From Adiantum capillus-veneris (lineage: Eukaryota; Streptophyta; Polypodiopsida; Polypodiales; Pteridaceae): a stretch of DNA of 64,000 nucleotides. Shown here in pieces: positions 1 to 10,062 of this stretch; position 1 is the first letter of the stretch; each line of letters begins with the position of its first letter. The stretch covers positions 144,659,850 through 144,723,849 of the forward strand of contig CM043949.1 in NCBI GenBank assembly GCA_014529385.2, given 5' to 3'. The notes under the pieces were generated by a model. The model saw only the letters and a list, made by a program, of their open reading frames with translations, was not told the origin of the DNA and did not search any database. Both the position numbers and the translations under genes were made by a program.

Positions 1-149
1 TACCTCAAGCATCCTCCGACATCTCTTCTTTCATCTTTTTATTGTATTTTTCTCATCAACCCACATACCCTCTTTCATGTTATTTCGACGACCCGCACAC
101 CCCATTTCTGCCCGATTTACTCACCGGTTGCTACATTTTTTAAATTTTC

Positions 150-360
150 CCGCACAACGCGATAGCGAGTACTTCCACACTTTGGGAGTGCATCTTCGCG
201 TCCTGCGGTATTTCATCATCTTCCCTTACAATGCGATAGCGAGCTCTTCTAGATTGTGGGAGGACCTCTTATCGCGTCCTGTGGTATTTTTTCATATTCC
301 CGGACCATGCGATAGCGAGCTCTTCCAGATTGTGGGAGGACCTCTTTTCACATTGTTCTG
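150..360. repeat. 75-bp tandem repeat, about three copies
   Basis: The motif gcgatagcgag recurs at 159, 233 and 309. Each copy is followed by a related stretch containing cttccagattgtgggagga or a variant, giving a period of 74-76 bp. The third unit runs out near 360. The 149 bases before it are AT-rich with no recognisable feature. It lies directly upstream of the CENH3-like ORF and could be its old 5' flank; no function is visible. Confidence 0.75.
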
Positions 361-444
361 GATACTCTAGAAGTTGCTTGAACCTCCCTGCAGGCCTTGT
401 TTTGGAGAATTTTGTGACAAAAGACAGAGGTTTCTGACTATCAA

Positions 445-984
445 ATGGCGAGGACAAAATAAATTGCAAAAAATGTTTACCAAGCCCCAAAAGATTCAGA
501 GAAAGATGATGACAACAAAAAAGAATCAGTCAATCGAGAGATTGTAAAGAAAGAAGGGAAACCACCTACACAACCTCATGAGAGGCCTACTGCTCGAAAA
601 AGATTGAATTATCAAGTCAAATCTCTAAGGGAAATAAGGAAAGCACAAAAGTCTACTTGTCTTCTCATTCCAAAGCTACCTTTCATGAGAGTTGTCAAAG
701 AGATATCATATAGACTTGTGAGCATGATGAATATCAAAACCTTTGTTTCAGTAAGGTGGCAATCTCAAGCCTTGATGTGCCTTCAGGAGGCTGCTGAGGA
801 TTTTCTTATAGTCTTTATGAATGATAGCTACATTGCAACTGCATTTGCTCACAGGGTCACACTTATGAGCAAAGATTTTGTGCTTGCGTCAAGGCTGAGG
901 TACAAGTTTGATAAGGCTCTTGAGCTTATTCCTAGTGAGGATCTTAAGGCCTTCCAAATTTTAAATATCCCCCCTTCCAGGTAG
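445..984 (+). pseudogene. CENH3-like histone H3 ORF with a stop at codon 6
   Basis: From ATG 445 one frame runs to the stop at 982-984, 180 codons in all, interrupted only by TAA at codon 6 (460-462). It opens MARTK, then stop, I, A, where H3 has Q, T, A; CAA to TAA and ACT to ATT are both C-to-T changes. An acidic and basic tail follows (residues 7-53). The histone fold includes LREIRKAQKSTCLLIP (61-76), LQEAAEDFL (113-121) and RVTLMSKDFVLASRLR (137-152). LLIP, a Trp (W105) where H3 has Phe, EAAED and RVTLMxKDF are CENH3-like rather than canonical H3. Loop 1 is several residues longer than in canonical H3. A 27-residue C-terminal extension is unusual. Plant CENH3 genes normally have introns; this has none, so a retrocopy or captured fragment is possible. 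Re-initiation downstream of codon 6 cannot be excluded. Confidence 0.72.
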
Positions 985-1098
985 TAGAAGAATTCAGGGG
1001 TTGTCATTGAAGATGTTACAAATCAGTATGAGACAAGAAAGGCCCAGGATATCAAAGCAGGCAAGGAGGTTGACAGGGAGCAAACATGATGTCAGTGG

Positions 1099-1273
1099 TG
1101 TAAGAAACTAGGCAACTAGGCTCTCCTAGATTCTCCTCCCAACCTCCCTGTATAGGGTGGGCTCCTAGCCCCTTTCCCTAGACGGATCCCCTGTCCACAC
1201 TGCCTAGCCCGGCCCGTGGTTGTAGTCCTTGTGCCTAGCCTAGTTCTTAGGGTACAGGACTCGTGTCCTTACA
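1099..1273 (-). repeat. Element G 3' LTR
   Basis: This 175-bp LTR is bounded by TG...CA and closely matches 6512-6686, differing by scattered substitutions. The adjoining minus-strand purine tract aaggggggagtaa (around 1274-1286) is the likely polypurine tract, which makes this the 3' LTR. Confidence 0.88.
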
Positions 1274-1447
1274 TTACTCCCCCCTTAAAGAAGAGTTTTC
1301 GTCCTCGAAAACAAAAGTGGGAAACTTCTTCTTAAGAATACTGATGTTCTCGTTATTGACGTCCCAGTTGTCTATATGACCGATAATTGGTGCAGTGAGG
1401 AGGTTCAATGAAACCAAGAGGAGTATCTTGATTTTCAACATTGTTGT

Positions 1448-1602
1448 CCGTTTGCAACCGCTTGGGTCTAAATGGTTACTCCATATATAACTCACTTGAT
1501 TGCTGTAAAGAGTAACCACAACTAAGAGTCACTTGGGTTTAAGTGGTAACTCCATTTATAACTCACGTGAGTACTGTAAAGGAGTAACCACAACTAAGAG
1601 TT
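1448..1602. repeat. About 72-bp tandem duplication inside element G
   Basis: Two adjacent diverged units share cttgggt, taactcac and agtaaccacaactaagagt (1510-1530 and 1582-1602). It lies in the 3' part of element G with no coding assignment. From 1603 to 6184 element G shows no supportable gene; the clearest structure is the CATG-rich motif cluster at 4345-5665. Confidence 0.6.
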
Positions 1603-4344
1603 GTCCAAAGGCATAACAAGTTTTCAGATCTTCTGAAGGTACTGGAATAATGCAAGGAAACCTTGGCGTAACTTTCCATGCAATTGTGAGCCAGATTTCC
1701 TACTCGCCTGAGTATCTTGAAAAGTCCGTTACATGTTCATCCCTAATGAAGGTTACATGCCAACGTACTCTGTCAGTACACCTGGTAAGTCCTTGATGTA
1801 TGAAAGTATTGACACAATCTCCAACCCCACCACAAGAGGTGTTCAAAGTCGAAAATCATACTTAAGCAAATTCTAGAATAGGGAGAAAATCATCTCTTCA
1901 GAAATGCATTGTGCTAATGTATGCTCTTAGCAGATCCTTTAGCACAAGATTACTCTTTGTAATCTTCCTATCCCCTTGGATAACTGACAATACTGAGGTG
2001 TGTTTTCCTCACGGTTACAGACAGTCGTCCCAGATGACTGGTAAATGGAGAATCGCAGTAGTGTACAACCATCGTGGTTAACTTGAGAAAATCTACAAAC
2101 GCCCAAACCGAGCCATGACCTCTATTGGTGATTAGTGGACCAAAAAGTTATCTCATAGAGATAGTGCACATAGAGTGAAAAATGCTTCATAAGCAACAAC
2201 TTGAGGAATATGCATGCCGTTCCAAATCAGCCTTTGCTAAACACTAGGGCCCATAACACCTAGTGTGCATGAATTTAGCAAAAAACAGATCCGAACCTGT
2301 ATTTCCATGGTAGTTCTTGCCAATACTTATGGAAAATGTGATGCGCCTAGCACACATTAACAGGAATGTAAATAGTTCTGAAAAGAAACTAAATACTTTC
2401 ATTTGCAATCTTTTGCAAGCTTTGCTTAAACGTCTGAATCATAATAGAAGGTGAAACAGTGATCACTTCTAGATACAAACAATGAAACTTTTTCATTTGT
2501 TATATGTATAAACAACCATCTGTTATGTTGTTTAGCAATACTTGTACCTTAACAAGTCATTCTAAGTATCCGACAATTTCTGGCCACGAAATTGTTCCTG
2601 ATATGTCGTGTTAAAAATGGTCTAGAAAACAGATGTGACCAGCACCTAGGGACTTTGTCGTGACACATAATTGAAATAATGGCGCCAGTGTCAATCCAGA
2701 GACTCATATTCTCCACATGTGGAATATGTCTCATGTAAGGATGTGTAAAAAAGAACATCCTTCAAGTACAAGATGTACTTGTGTGTGGAGGAACTGCAAA
2801 ACACTCCGTGACAAGAGTGAGAGGGACCCTCATTATCTTGCTCCACACTGGCTAAACCGAACTCCTTGAGTTCCTAGACCATGTTGTATCCCATGCGACA
2901 ACATGTGCCAAATTGAACCCTACGAGTAGGTTCGTAACAGCATAAGACAGAAAGATAGATTGGACACTTGGCCCAAAACACTTTGTGCCGACATGCCCTT
3001 GACATGGCTCTGTAACAGTCAAGCGTACTTAGACGTTGTGAAAAACCAAGCAAAGCATACTAAAAATGGAAGAACACCAAATCAATAGATGCGTACCTGG
3101 AGATTTGAACGTAATGTACACTTACATGTATGCAAATGGAGAGGGGCATGTCCCCTACCTGAAGAAAACAAACAGAATTGCACTGGGAACCCTGGGTTTT
3201 GCCTTTGCAATCCAAGCCCGTGGATTAGAATCTACGTAGTCAAACCGCTTGGTAAGACTCTTTGTAGAAACTGCTCAACTAGCAGATAACGGTAAACAAC
3301 ATAGTCAACCGTGTGGTAGATTGCGGAATTCTTGCCTTGAAAGTATAACTGGGAGAGATCAACTGTGATTCTCAATGCAGATCAACCTGTGATCCTAAAT
3401 GCCTATGGGGTAATGTAACAATCACCTATCGGGTCTTATCTCAAAATAGTATGTCCATAGACACGCCGTAGTGCTATAGTGAGAGTAAGAAATCCACATA
3501 AGTTAGATGTCTAGCTCGTATTAACAGCCATGCTGTCTCAACTATGTGATGCCTCTAAACTCCATGGTATAGATCAGCTGATGTAAGTGCAAGAGTATCA
3601 AAAACTCAACTTGCGCATCGCACTAGAAACAAATATTGCAAAAATGACACCCTAAACAGCCGTAATGACAAGACTCTTGGTTGTCCATTAACGTCGATGT
3701 GTACTTCCTTGGGTATATCTTGAAAACAATCACCCAAAAGAATGCCAATAGTTGGATCGTACCCTTCTCCTGACATCGGCTCTTAGCCTGTTTGGCTCAT
3801 AGCCTTTATGCATAATAGTAGTCAATCGACAAACCGATGAAGACTAATTTAAGTAGCATCTTAGCCACGTGCTAGCTGTGAGTTAGAGCACCTTGGCTCA
3901 AGCTGACTCAGGAGCAGAATATGTAGCAAAAGCTTCTTAGAAGAGTTTCGTTATTCTTGAAAGAAATAAGAAAAAGAGAGAAAAGAAGAGCATGCTGGGC
4001 TGAGGAACTTTCGTTAAATTTGTAGAGTGTGTGCCCAGAATGTGTGCTCTTAGACATCTTATGCCTGAATTGTAGCTTATCCTGTAAGCATTCCACAATC
4101 TGTTTGTATGACGCTCTCCTCGAGAGAGGCAACAGAAAGCACAAGTTAAATCTTGACCGTCTACTGTGTAGGGTCGTGACTATATGAGGATGACTTGAAA
4201 GGGGCTCCTTTCCGGTGAATCTAGACAAAATTGTAGGTTCTTTTTAGTATTGTTGATTGTTGATAGCAACCATGAAACAATCCATCCGTACGCTGTCCTT
4301 GAAAGAGTCGCTGGGTTAGAGCAAAAACATATTTTATACCCCCT

Positions 4345-5665
4345 GGGTAACATGCCTTGCATACAAAAGTGGAAGCCCTTTGGCTACCGTGAAGGTCTTA
4401 AACATAAAAACCAACACATAAGTGTCATCCAGGAGCGAAACTGGGAGGGGTTCGGTGAGATGACAACAACTGAAGCAGCTCTAGTGTTGCAGCTTACAAC
4501 TCCCCACATGCCTTGTATGTGGTGCATACATAGCATGCAAACTCTGCTTGATGAGAGGTTATCTTATAGACAAAAGAGTTGAACACAGCTCTTTTTTCCC
4601 ACACAAAAGAGAGACCGTGTCTCACCAAAGTATAAAAAAGGCCCAACTGGACAATCATTGGGATTGTGCCTTGCCTATTCCCTGTTGAAAACTGTAACAC
4701 ACGCTTGTAGCAGTGTTTCATGTATCTCTAGAGCAAGTAAACCATAGTACATGAAATCATAAGGGAGCAAACATCTATATGAATCAAAAAGGTGTACCCT
4801 CACTCAACATACGAGGTCAAGCGCAACGCGCAGAGTATGACTTGTCATGCGAGTAGGGTGGATACCAATTCGGGAAAGCAAGAGAGTCCCAAGCAACATG
4901 TAATGAGTCTCAACCATATCATGCGAGTGACATGATGGTTAACTTCGGACCCTCATGCATGCCTTGCATGCCATGCATGCTAAGCTTTGCCAAGCCTTCA
5001 TGCTTTGACAAGCGACTTTACTTGCATGTGATTACGGCATGCTATCACGACCGGCCTTGCCGTCATGGTAGTAGGATTTGTGTTACCTTGGGATATCACT
5101 CAAATCTTCATGGATTCAGAAACCGGCCTTGCTTTACCCGTACAACCTTGTAAGGGAATACCATCAAGAGCTTGTATATGCCTTGCATATATGGCTCATT
5201 GGCACACATGAAAAATTCATAAAGAGTATGAGTGAGTAGACCATGGCTCATGCAATAACTAGGGACATGCCCGTATCATGAATCCCAATGCATACTTTCC
5301 TCAAGGATACGAGATTATGCCCAATCCGTTAGGGCATGTCCTTGCCATGCATGTTATCCTTGTGCACCTGGTGCCACAAGGATAACATACGGACAATCAC
5401 AACCATGCCATAGACACTTATTGATGAGGTCCAAATCCCTTGGAAGCATAAAAACATGCCTTGTATGCATGGATCACACCTTGTGAAAGCTTGCTTAATC
5501 AACTCAATCAACATATGAACATGCCGTGCATGCCATAAAATGCCTATAATCCGCCTAGGAATGGACTTATTCCTTATAGGCGGGTTGCCATAGAAAAAAG
5601 TGTAGGTACACATGTACACCAAGGCATGTCGTACATGTTGTCTAGACATGTCTTACATGCCTGAC
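4345..5665. repeat. Dispersed CATGCCTTGCATG-like motif cluster in element G
   Basis: Variants of catgccttg(c/t)atg recur about nine times in 1.3 kb. Examples lie near 4349, 4507, 4957-4982 (three overlapping GCATGC-type units), 5178, 5333, 5454, 5521, 5624 and 5647. The core GCATGC is self-complementary, so the transcript could form short hairpins. Spacing is irregular, so this is not a simple tandem repeat. Confidence 0.55.
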
Positions 5666-6496
5666 ACACGGAGTCCTACTCTAAGGTATGCATAATAGAA
5701 CTCGTAAAGAAAACGATTCCTGCATGAAATTAAGCAATCCACTCGCATGTCGATGTTTTCCAAAAAATACTCCCGTAGTTGTAGCTTGCACCGTAGCTGA
5801 TAATGAGCAATAAAGAATCCCGTGGAATCCACACAAGAGTAGCTTGAAAATATTGAGCAAATCGACAATCGATGATGCACTCGAAAGCACGGAGTAAAGT
5901 TAAATTGCCAAGAATCTGGTTTGCGTCGTATGCAAGACGCTAAAACGGTGAAATTTTTAACCAATCACCGGCTTTTCAAAACTTCAAAATCTGATTTGCA
6001 GAATTGCGGACTTCGGAGGTATCACCAAGCCACAGTAATTTTGACTCGATTTTGCCGCCGAATTGAAGATGGGAGCAAGAGCAGGAGCAATAGGGGAAGC
6101 TGGCCGACACTTGCTGTGTGTGCACAATCCCTTGAAAGGGGCACCAAGGTTGGCCAAGTGTGGGTGGCCAACCTTGAAACACCCTAAAAAAAAAAACTAA
6201 CGAAGCCTTGCTGCAATAGAGGGCGCCGATCTACGCTGGAGAAGAAGATGGAGTAGCTCACGATGGCGAGTTCGTTCCAGGCCGGTCCAAGCACGGGATT
6301 TTGCCACCTTCCCCAGGCGCTCACAATGAGCCTAAGCTCGTGAAATTCCGAGAAAGTTGAAAATCGTAGCTTCCCCGACTTGGGGTTCCTGGACACGTGA
6401 GGTTTCGGCCTTCTTCTTCCCTCTCCCAATTTAGATTGCATGCTCATGCAAAGCCAAAAACGGCTGGTTCTCCACGCCTGTGTCCTAAACAAGGAG

Positions 6497-6510
6497 TGGC
6501 TCTGATACCA
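6497..6510 (-). other. Primer-binding site of element G (initiator tRNA-Met)
   Basis: Read on the minus strand this is TGGTATCAGAGCCA, the standard plant retrotransposon PBS complementary to the 3' end of tRNA-Met. It lies one base inside the LTR at 6512-6686. It sets the element's orientation as minus. Confidence 0.9.
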
Positions 6511-6511
6511 G

Positions 6512-6686
6512 TGTAAGAAACTAGGCAACTAGGATCTCCTAGATCCTCCTCCCAACCACTCTTTATAGGATGGGCTCCTAGCCCCTTGCCCTAGACGGAT
6601 CCCCTGTCCACACTGCCTAGCCTAGCCCGTGGCTGTAGTCCTTGTGCCTAGCCTAGTTCTTAGGGTACAGGACCCGTGTCCTGACA
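6512..6686 (-). repeat. Element G 5' LTR
   Basis: This 175-bp LTR is the partner of 1099-1273, with TG...CA ends. The tRNA-Met PBS is next to its inner edge, making it the 5' LTR on the minus strand. Confidence 0.88.
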
Positions 6687-6691
6687 AGAGG

Positions 6692-7828
6692 ATGCTATCC
6701 TTACAGAGCAAGCAAAAATTTTAAGAGCATCCAACTCTCTCCTTTATGAAAACGTTATAGGCCAAATGGTTGTGGATGTCTCCATGTGCGGGGATGATGA
6801 GGTGTACTGTGACATATTCCCTCAAGATACAAGTATGCTTGTAAACCCCAACATTGAGCTTGGTGATACTGTGCTCTTTATCTGTCTCAGGTATGTGTTG
6901 CCCCTTTGCTAATTATTAGTGTACGTGCAGGCACAAGGGCCTCATTGGGGGATGTGTTTTCTTTTTCAGGTGTCTTATGAGGGATCTTCCAGAGGCTATA
7001 GCTATGCAAATTTCCATACTTGATCCTCTAGTCACATAGTGCCTTTTTAACAAGCAAGGAAGCCTTTCAAGTTTTTTTGAATATTTTAACATGCTGACCT
7101 GCAATTACATAATATACCGCTATGTTGAAGGGTAAATCTTAACTCTTAACATGTTATTTATAGCATTTTGTGGTATTCCTAGATAACTGTTATTTTTTTG
7201 TAGAGGACATTGGAGTCTTATTATCTTCAATCTTTTGGAGAAAGATATTATATTTATGAATTCATTATCAAGTATCCATGGGAGAAGTAAACTGTAAGTA
7301 TGAAGTATGATCTATGCTTGATGGCCCATTGTTTTCTATTAGTATCTTTTTGATTGATGTCTTCTTGCAGTGTTGCCAAACTTATCGTTGGTCACCTGAG
7401 TACCACAAATAAGGATTACAATATAGAAGGTTTCAAGTACTACAATCAAAAAACTCCTTTACAAACAGACTCAACATCTTGTGGATGGAGGGTGCTTGCC
7501 AATGCATGGAGATATTTTGAGTCAAGGTGTAGGATGGCTACACTCACTGTAAGTGTGTATCTCATGTGCCATTGATTTATTTTGATTTCTTAACTATGTA
7601 TGTATATACTCATGTCCTTTAATTTCTTTTTCTATTTGTTTCAGCTGCATGACTATCCAGAGTCTTGGGTCATGTGTGTGAGAGAAGGCTGTTTCTATGG
7701 TTTTGGAAAGATCAATAAACTCAAATGATCCAGAATCTCCTATGGCACCAACTACATATGAAAAAGAGTCTCCTTTGCCACCAAAAAAAGGTAGAGCCAC
7801 CAAGGGTTTGGATGCAAAGAAAATGGAT
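6692..7828 (+). pseudogene. Ulp1/C48 SUMO-protease-like gene, five exons, broken
   Basis: Inferred exons are 6692-6890 (with 1086-1098 before element G inserted, possible ATG 1086), 6970-7131, 7204-7293, 7371-7548 and 7645-7728. All junctions are GT-AG and keep one frame. C48 landmarks are GGHWSLIIFNLL across exons 2-3 (catalytic His), FMNSLSS in exon 3 where the catalytic Asp (DSL) is Asn, and QTDSTSCGWRVLANAW in exon 4 (catalytic Cys). Exon 2 has an in-frame TAG at 7037-7039. Exon 5 ends at TGA 7726-7728. The overlapping frame from 7697 continues as a Lys-rich tail to the element C insertion at 7829, which suggests a frameshift. C48 peptidases deconjugate SUMO; many plant copies ride on transposons. 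With Asp lost and a stop present this copy is almost certainly inactive. The upstream part has no domain I recognise. Confidence 0.7.
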
Positions 7829-8417
7829 GTGCGCGTATGTCGCACGTGTCAATGCAAGGAACTTGCTGATACACCGTGTGCAAGCCACAAATGGCTCCAA
7901 GCACACAACAAGCCTAAACTAGTAAGCTCAAAGATGGCGATGGTGTGTCACTCACCGCTCTATGCTTGCTTTCGTGGAGGATTCCTCGCCACGAAGAAGA
8001 GGGAGACGCTGTTACGCCGCGCTCAACCGCCTCGCCCCCGTCGTGCCACTGCAATGCTCAATCGCACACACTCCCTCTCTCTCCCTCTCTCACTCTCTCA
8101 CACATACACATACACACACAAGGAGATGAAGAAGAAGAAGATGGAGATGGAGCAAGAGCACTCTTCAATTGCACAAATGAGAGAATGAGAGAATTTTAGG
8201 TTTAGTTGACTTTTATATGAACTTGCCCCATTCACACTTGGGCGCCCATGCTTAGCCAACTAATCCCTTGAATGTTCCAGTTAGAGTGCGCCTCTCATCG
8301 GCGATCACTCTTACCCTTTTCCTATTGGACCGACAAACCCGGTACCTGACTCTACCAAGTAAATAATACAATGTCCATCGTAGGTGATATGGTGTCCGTG
8401 AGCCGTGAGGGTTAACA
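7829..8417 (-). repeat. Element C 3' LTR
   Basis: This 589-bp LTR is homologous to 16964-17527 and to the five plus-strand LTRs at 41137-59937. The inner neighbour on the minus strand is the purine tract TCAGGAAGGGGGGCA (8418 onward), identical in position to the PPT of the other copies. Confidence 0.9.
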
Positions 8418-10062
8418 TGCCCCCCTTCCTGATGTAGATTGCGTCCTCGGAAGCTATTGAGTTGAAGCTCGTTCGTCGAGGTGGAAGAGCATTTGAGATG
8501 AATATCCTTAGCTTTCTTCAGTCACTGCAAAATCAAACAACATTGACACAGTAATTGCATTCTCATATAGAATTAAAAAGCATATGTAGTTGTAGGCAGA
8601 CAATGTGATTGGTAACAGAATCTTAACCCATTTGCTAGCAATAAAGATTAAATTGCAATATAATCAAATGCATAAACAGATGTAAAGGTAAAAAATTAAA
8701 CAAGTCTGTGGTCGCTAATTTAACGATCGAAAGGCACTAGAGATTGACTATTAATACCATGGGTAAGCTTCTTAATTTTCTCTGGTCGATTAAGTTGTTT
8801 AATCGCGAGAGCCAAGTATTTCATGTTCAAGGGCTGACTAGAGGCTATACCTAGAAGACCTTGTAGTTAAGCTACAATAAAAGGAATTTCTCATAAAATC
8901 ATCACCTGATTGATTACCTTTTCTTTGACCCCCCAAAGTCTTTTCACAATGATTCAATTTTGATGTGTGTGCTTATTTTTTATGCCTTGGGTTTTTTGCT
9001 TTTCAAGGAAAAGCGCCCACACTGGGAACCTCTAGAGCTCTAGTACCATAGGTGATACATGTGAGTGAAGTACCAAATCAAGGTGAGATTTCTCTTCGAG
9101 CTTAAGATTTTACATTGTGGCACTTTGGATTTTTTTTTTCGTTTTCAACATTTTTAATTTTGTCACTTTGGGGGGTCATATAACACTATTACCCTCCCCA
9201 GGCTCATCACACTAGTAAACTCCCTTTATAATACTTAAGCTAAAGGTCAATAGGGACTAAGCCCACTAGAAAGCCCTAGTACATTTCACACAATGCTTCC
9301 TAAATCGGATTAAGAACCTAAGTAACCATTGATTATTAGGAAGGCATTCCCCATGGTATTAAGAGAAGATCTCTAACGCCTAGCTTGGTGAAACTAGCTT
9401 AGTCGGACTGCTTGATTTTTAAACCTAGACAAGTGATTATGACAAAAATTACATTGAATTTAATGTTTGATACTAAACAAAGGCACTGAATATTATGCTA
9501 CCAATCACAATCAAAGCAGACAAAAATGGATGCAAAAAAGATAAGGGGCAATGCTAATGGACAAGAAACACCTGTTTATGTTGATGGTTGCGGTTGATTT
9601 GAAGTGTGAACAAGAGAAATATTCCACTAATGTCCAAATCCTAACAACAACAACACGTTCCTGTACACACGAGGAAACACAAAGAATACCTCTAGGAGGC
9701 ACATCAGTGGGGAAAAAGAACTTTGCTAATCACTCAACTCTAAAACAAAAACACTCCTATCGTACTAATTCTACCTACCCTCCATCACTCGAGTGATGAG
9801 GATTAAAGGTGTTTGATGACATATGTTTCTATTTCAGTGTACCGGATGTGAATGTGTAGGTCTGGGTCAATGTTATGACTTTTATTGTGCATACTCGTTT
9901 GCTAATTGCACTTGCTCTTTACTTTTTTTCTTTTTTGTGAGTATAAGGATTTATATAAACATTCCCTAAGATTGGGAGATTGAGAGGTCAGGGAGGAAGG
10001 TTGAGAGGGAAATAATTCAATAGGCTGACATGAATGAAGACTTCCCCCCTTCCTTGGGTTGG
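8418..10062 (-). other. 3' untranslated region of element C
   Basis: There is no coding here. It aligns with 50079-51695 and 57735-59358 in the plus copies. It holds the PPT at its low end and an inverted repeat TGACCCCCCAAAGT (8926-8939) with its complement at 9165-9178, about 240 bp apart. Conservation of the arms in three copies suggests a structural role or simple common descent. Confidence 0.7.

Larger units (their letters stand above)
1099..6686 (-). mobile_element. Element G: short-LTR gypsy-like retrotransposon, degenerate
   Basis: Two 175-bp LTRs (1099-1273 and 6512-6686) bound about 5.2 kb. On the minus strand the LTR starts TGTAAGGACA and ends TTCTTACA. A tRNA-Met PBS sits beside the right LTR and a purine tract beside the left one. 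Flanks agtgg (1094-1098) and agagg (6687-6691) match as a 5-bp TSD with one mismatch. Coding is nearly gone. The minus-strand frame just before the 3' LTR (1274-1370) ends FVFEDENSSLRGE, resembling the C-terminus of chromovirus integrase. An IDTGA-like string near 2695 may be a protease relic. The rest shows no RT or integrase, so this is a non-autonomous or strongly decayed member. It lies in the host locus between the CENH3-like ORF and the Ulp1-like exons. Confidence 0.82.

Noticed and set aside
3908-5964. Several 60-110 codon ORFs inside element G
   Set aside because: Both strands and overlapping frames are open to a similar degree, no retroelement or other domain is recognisable, and none has a homolog in the other elements here.
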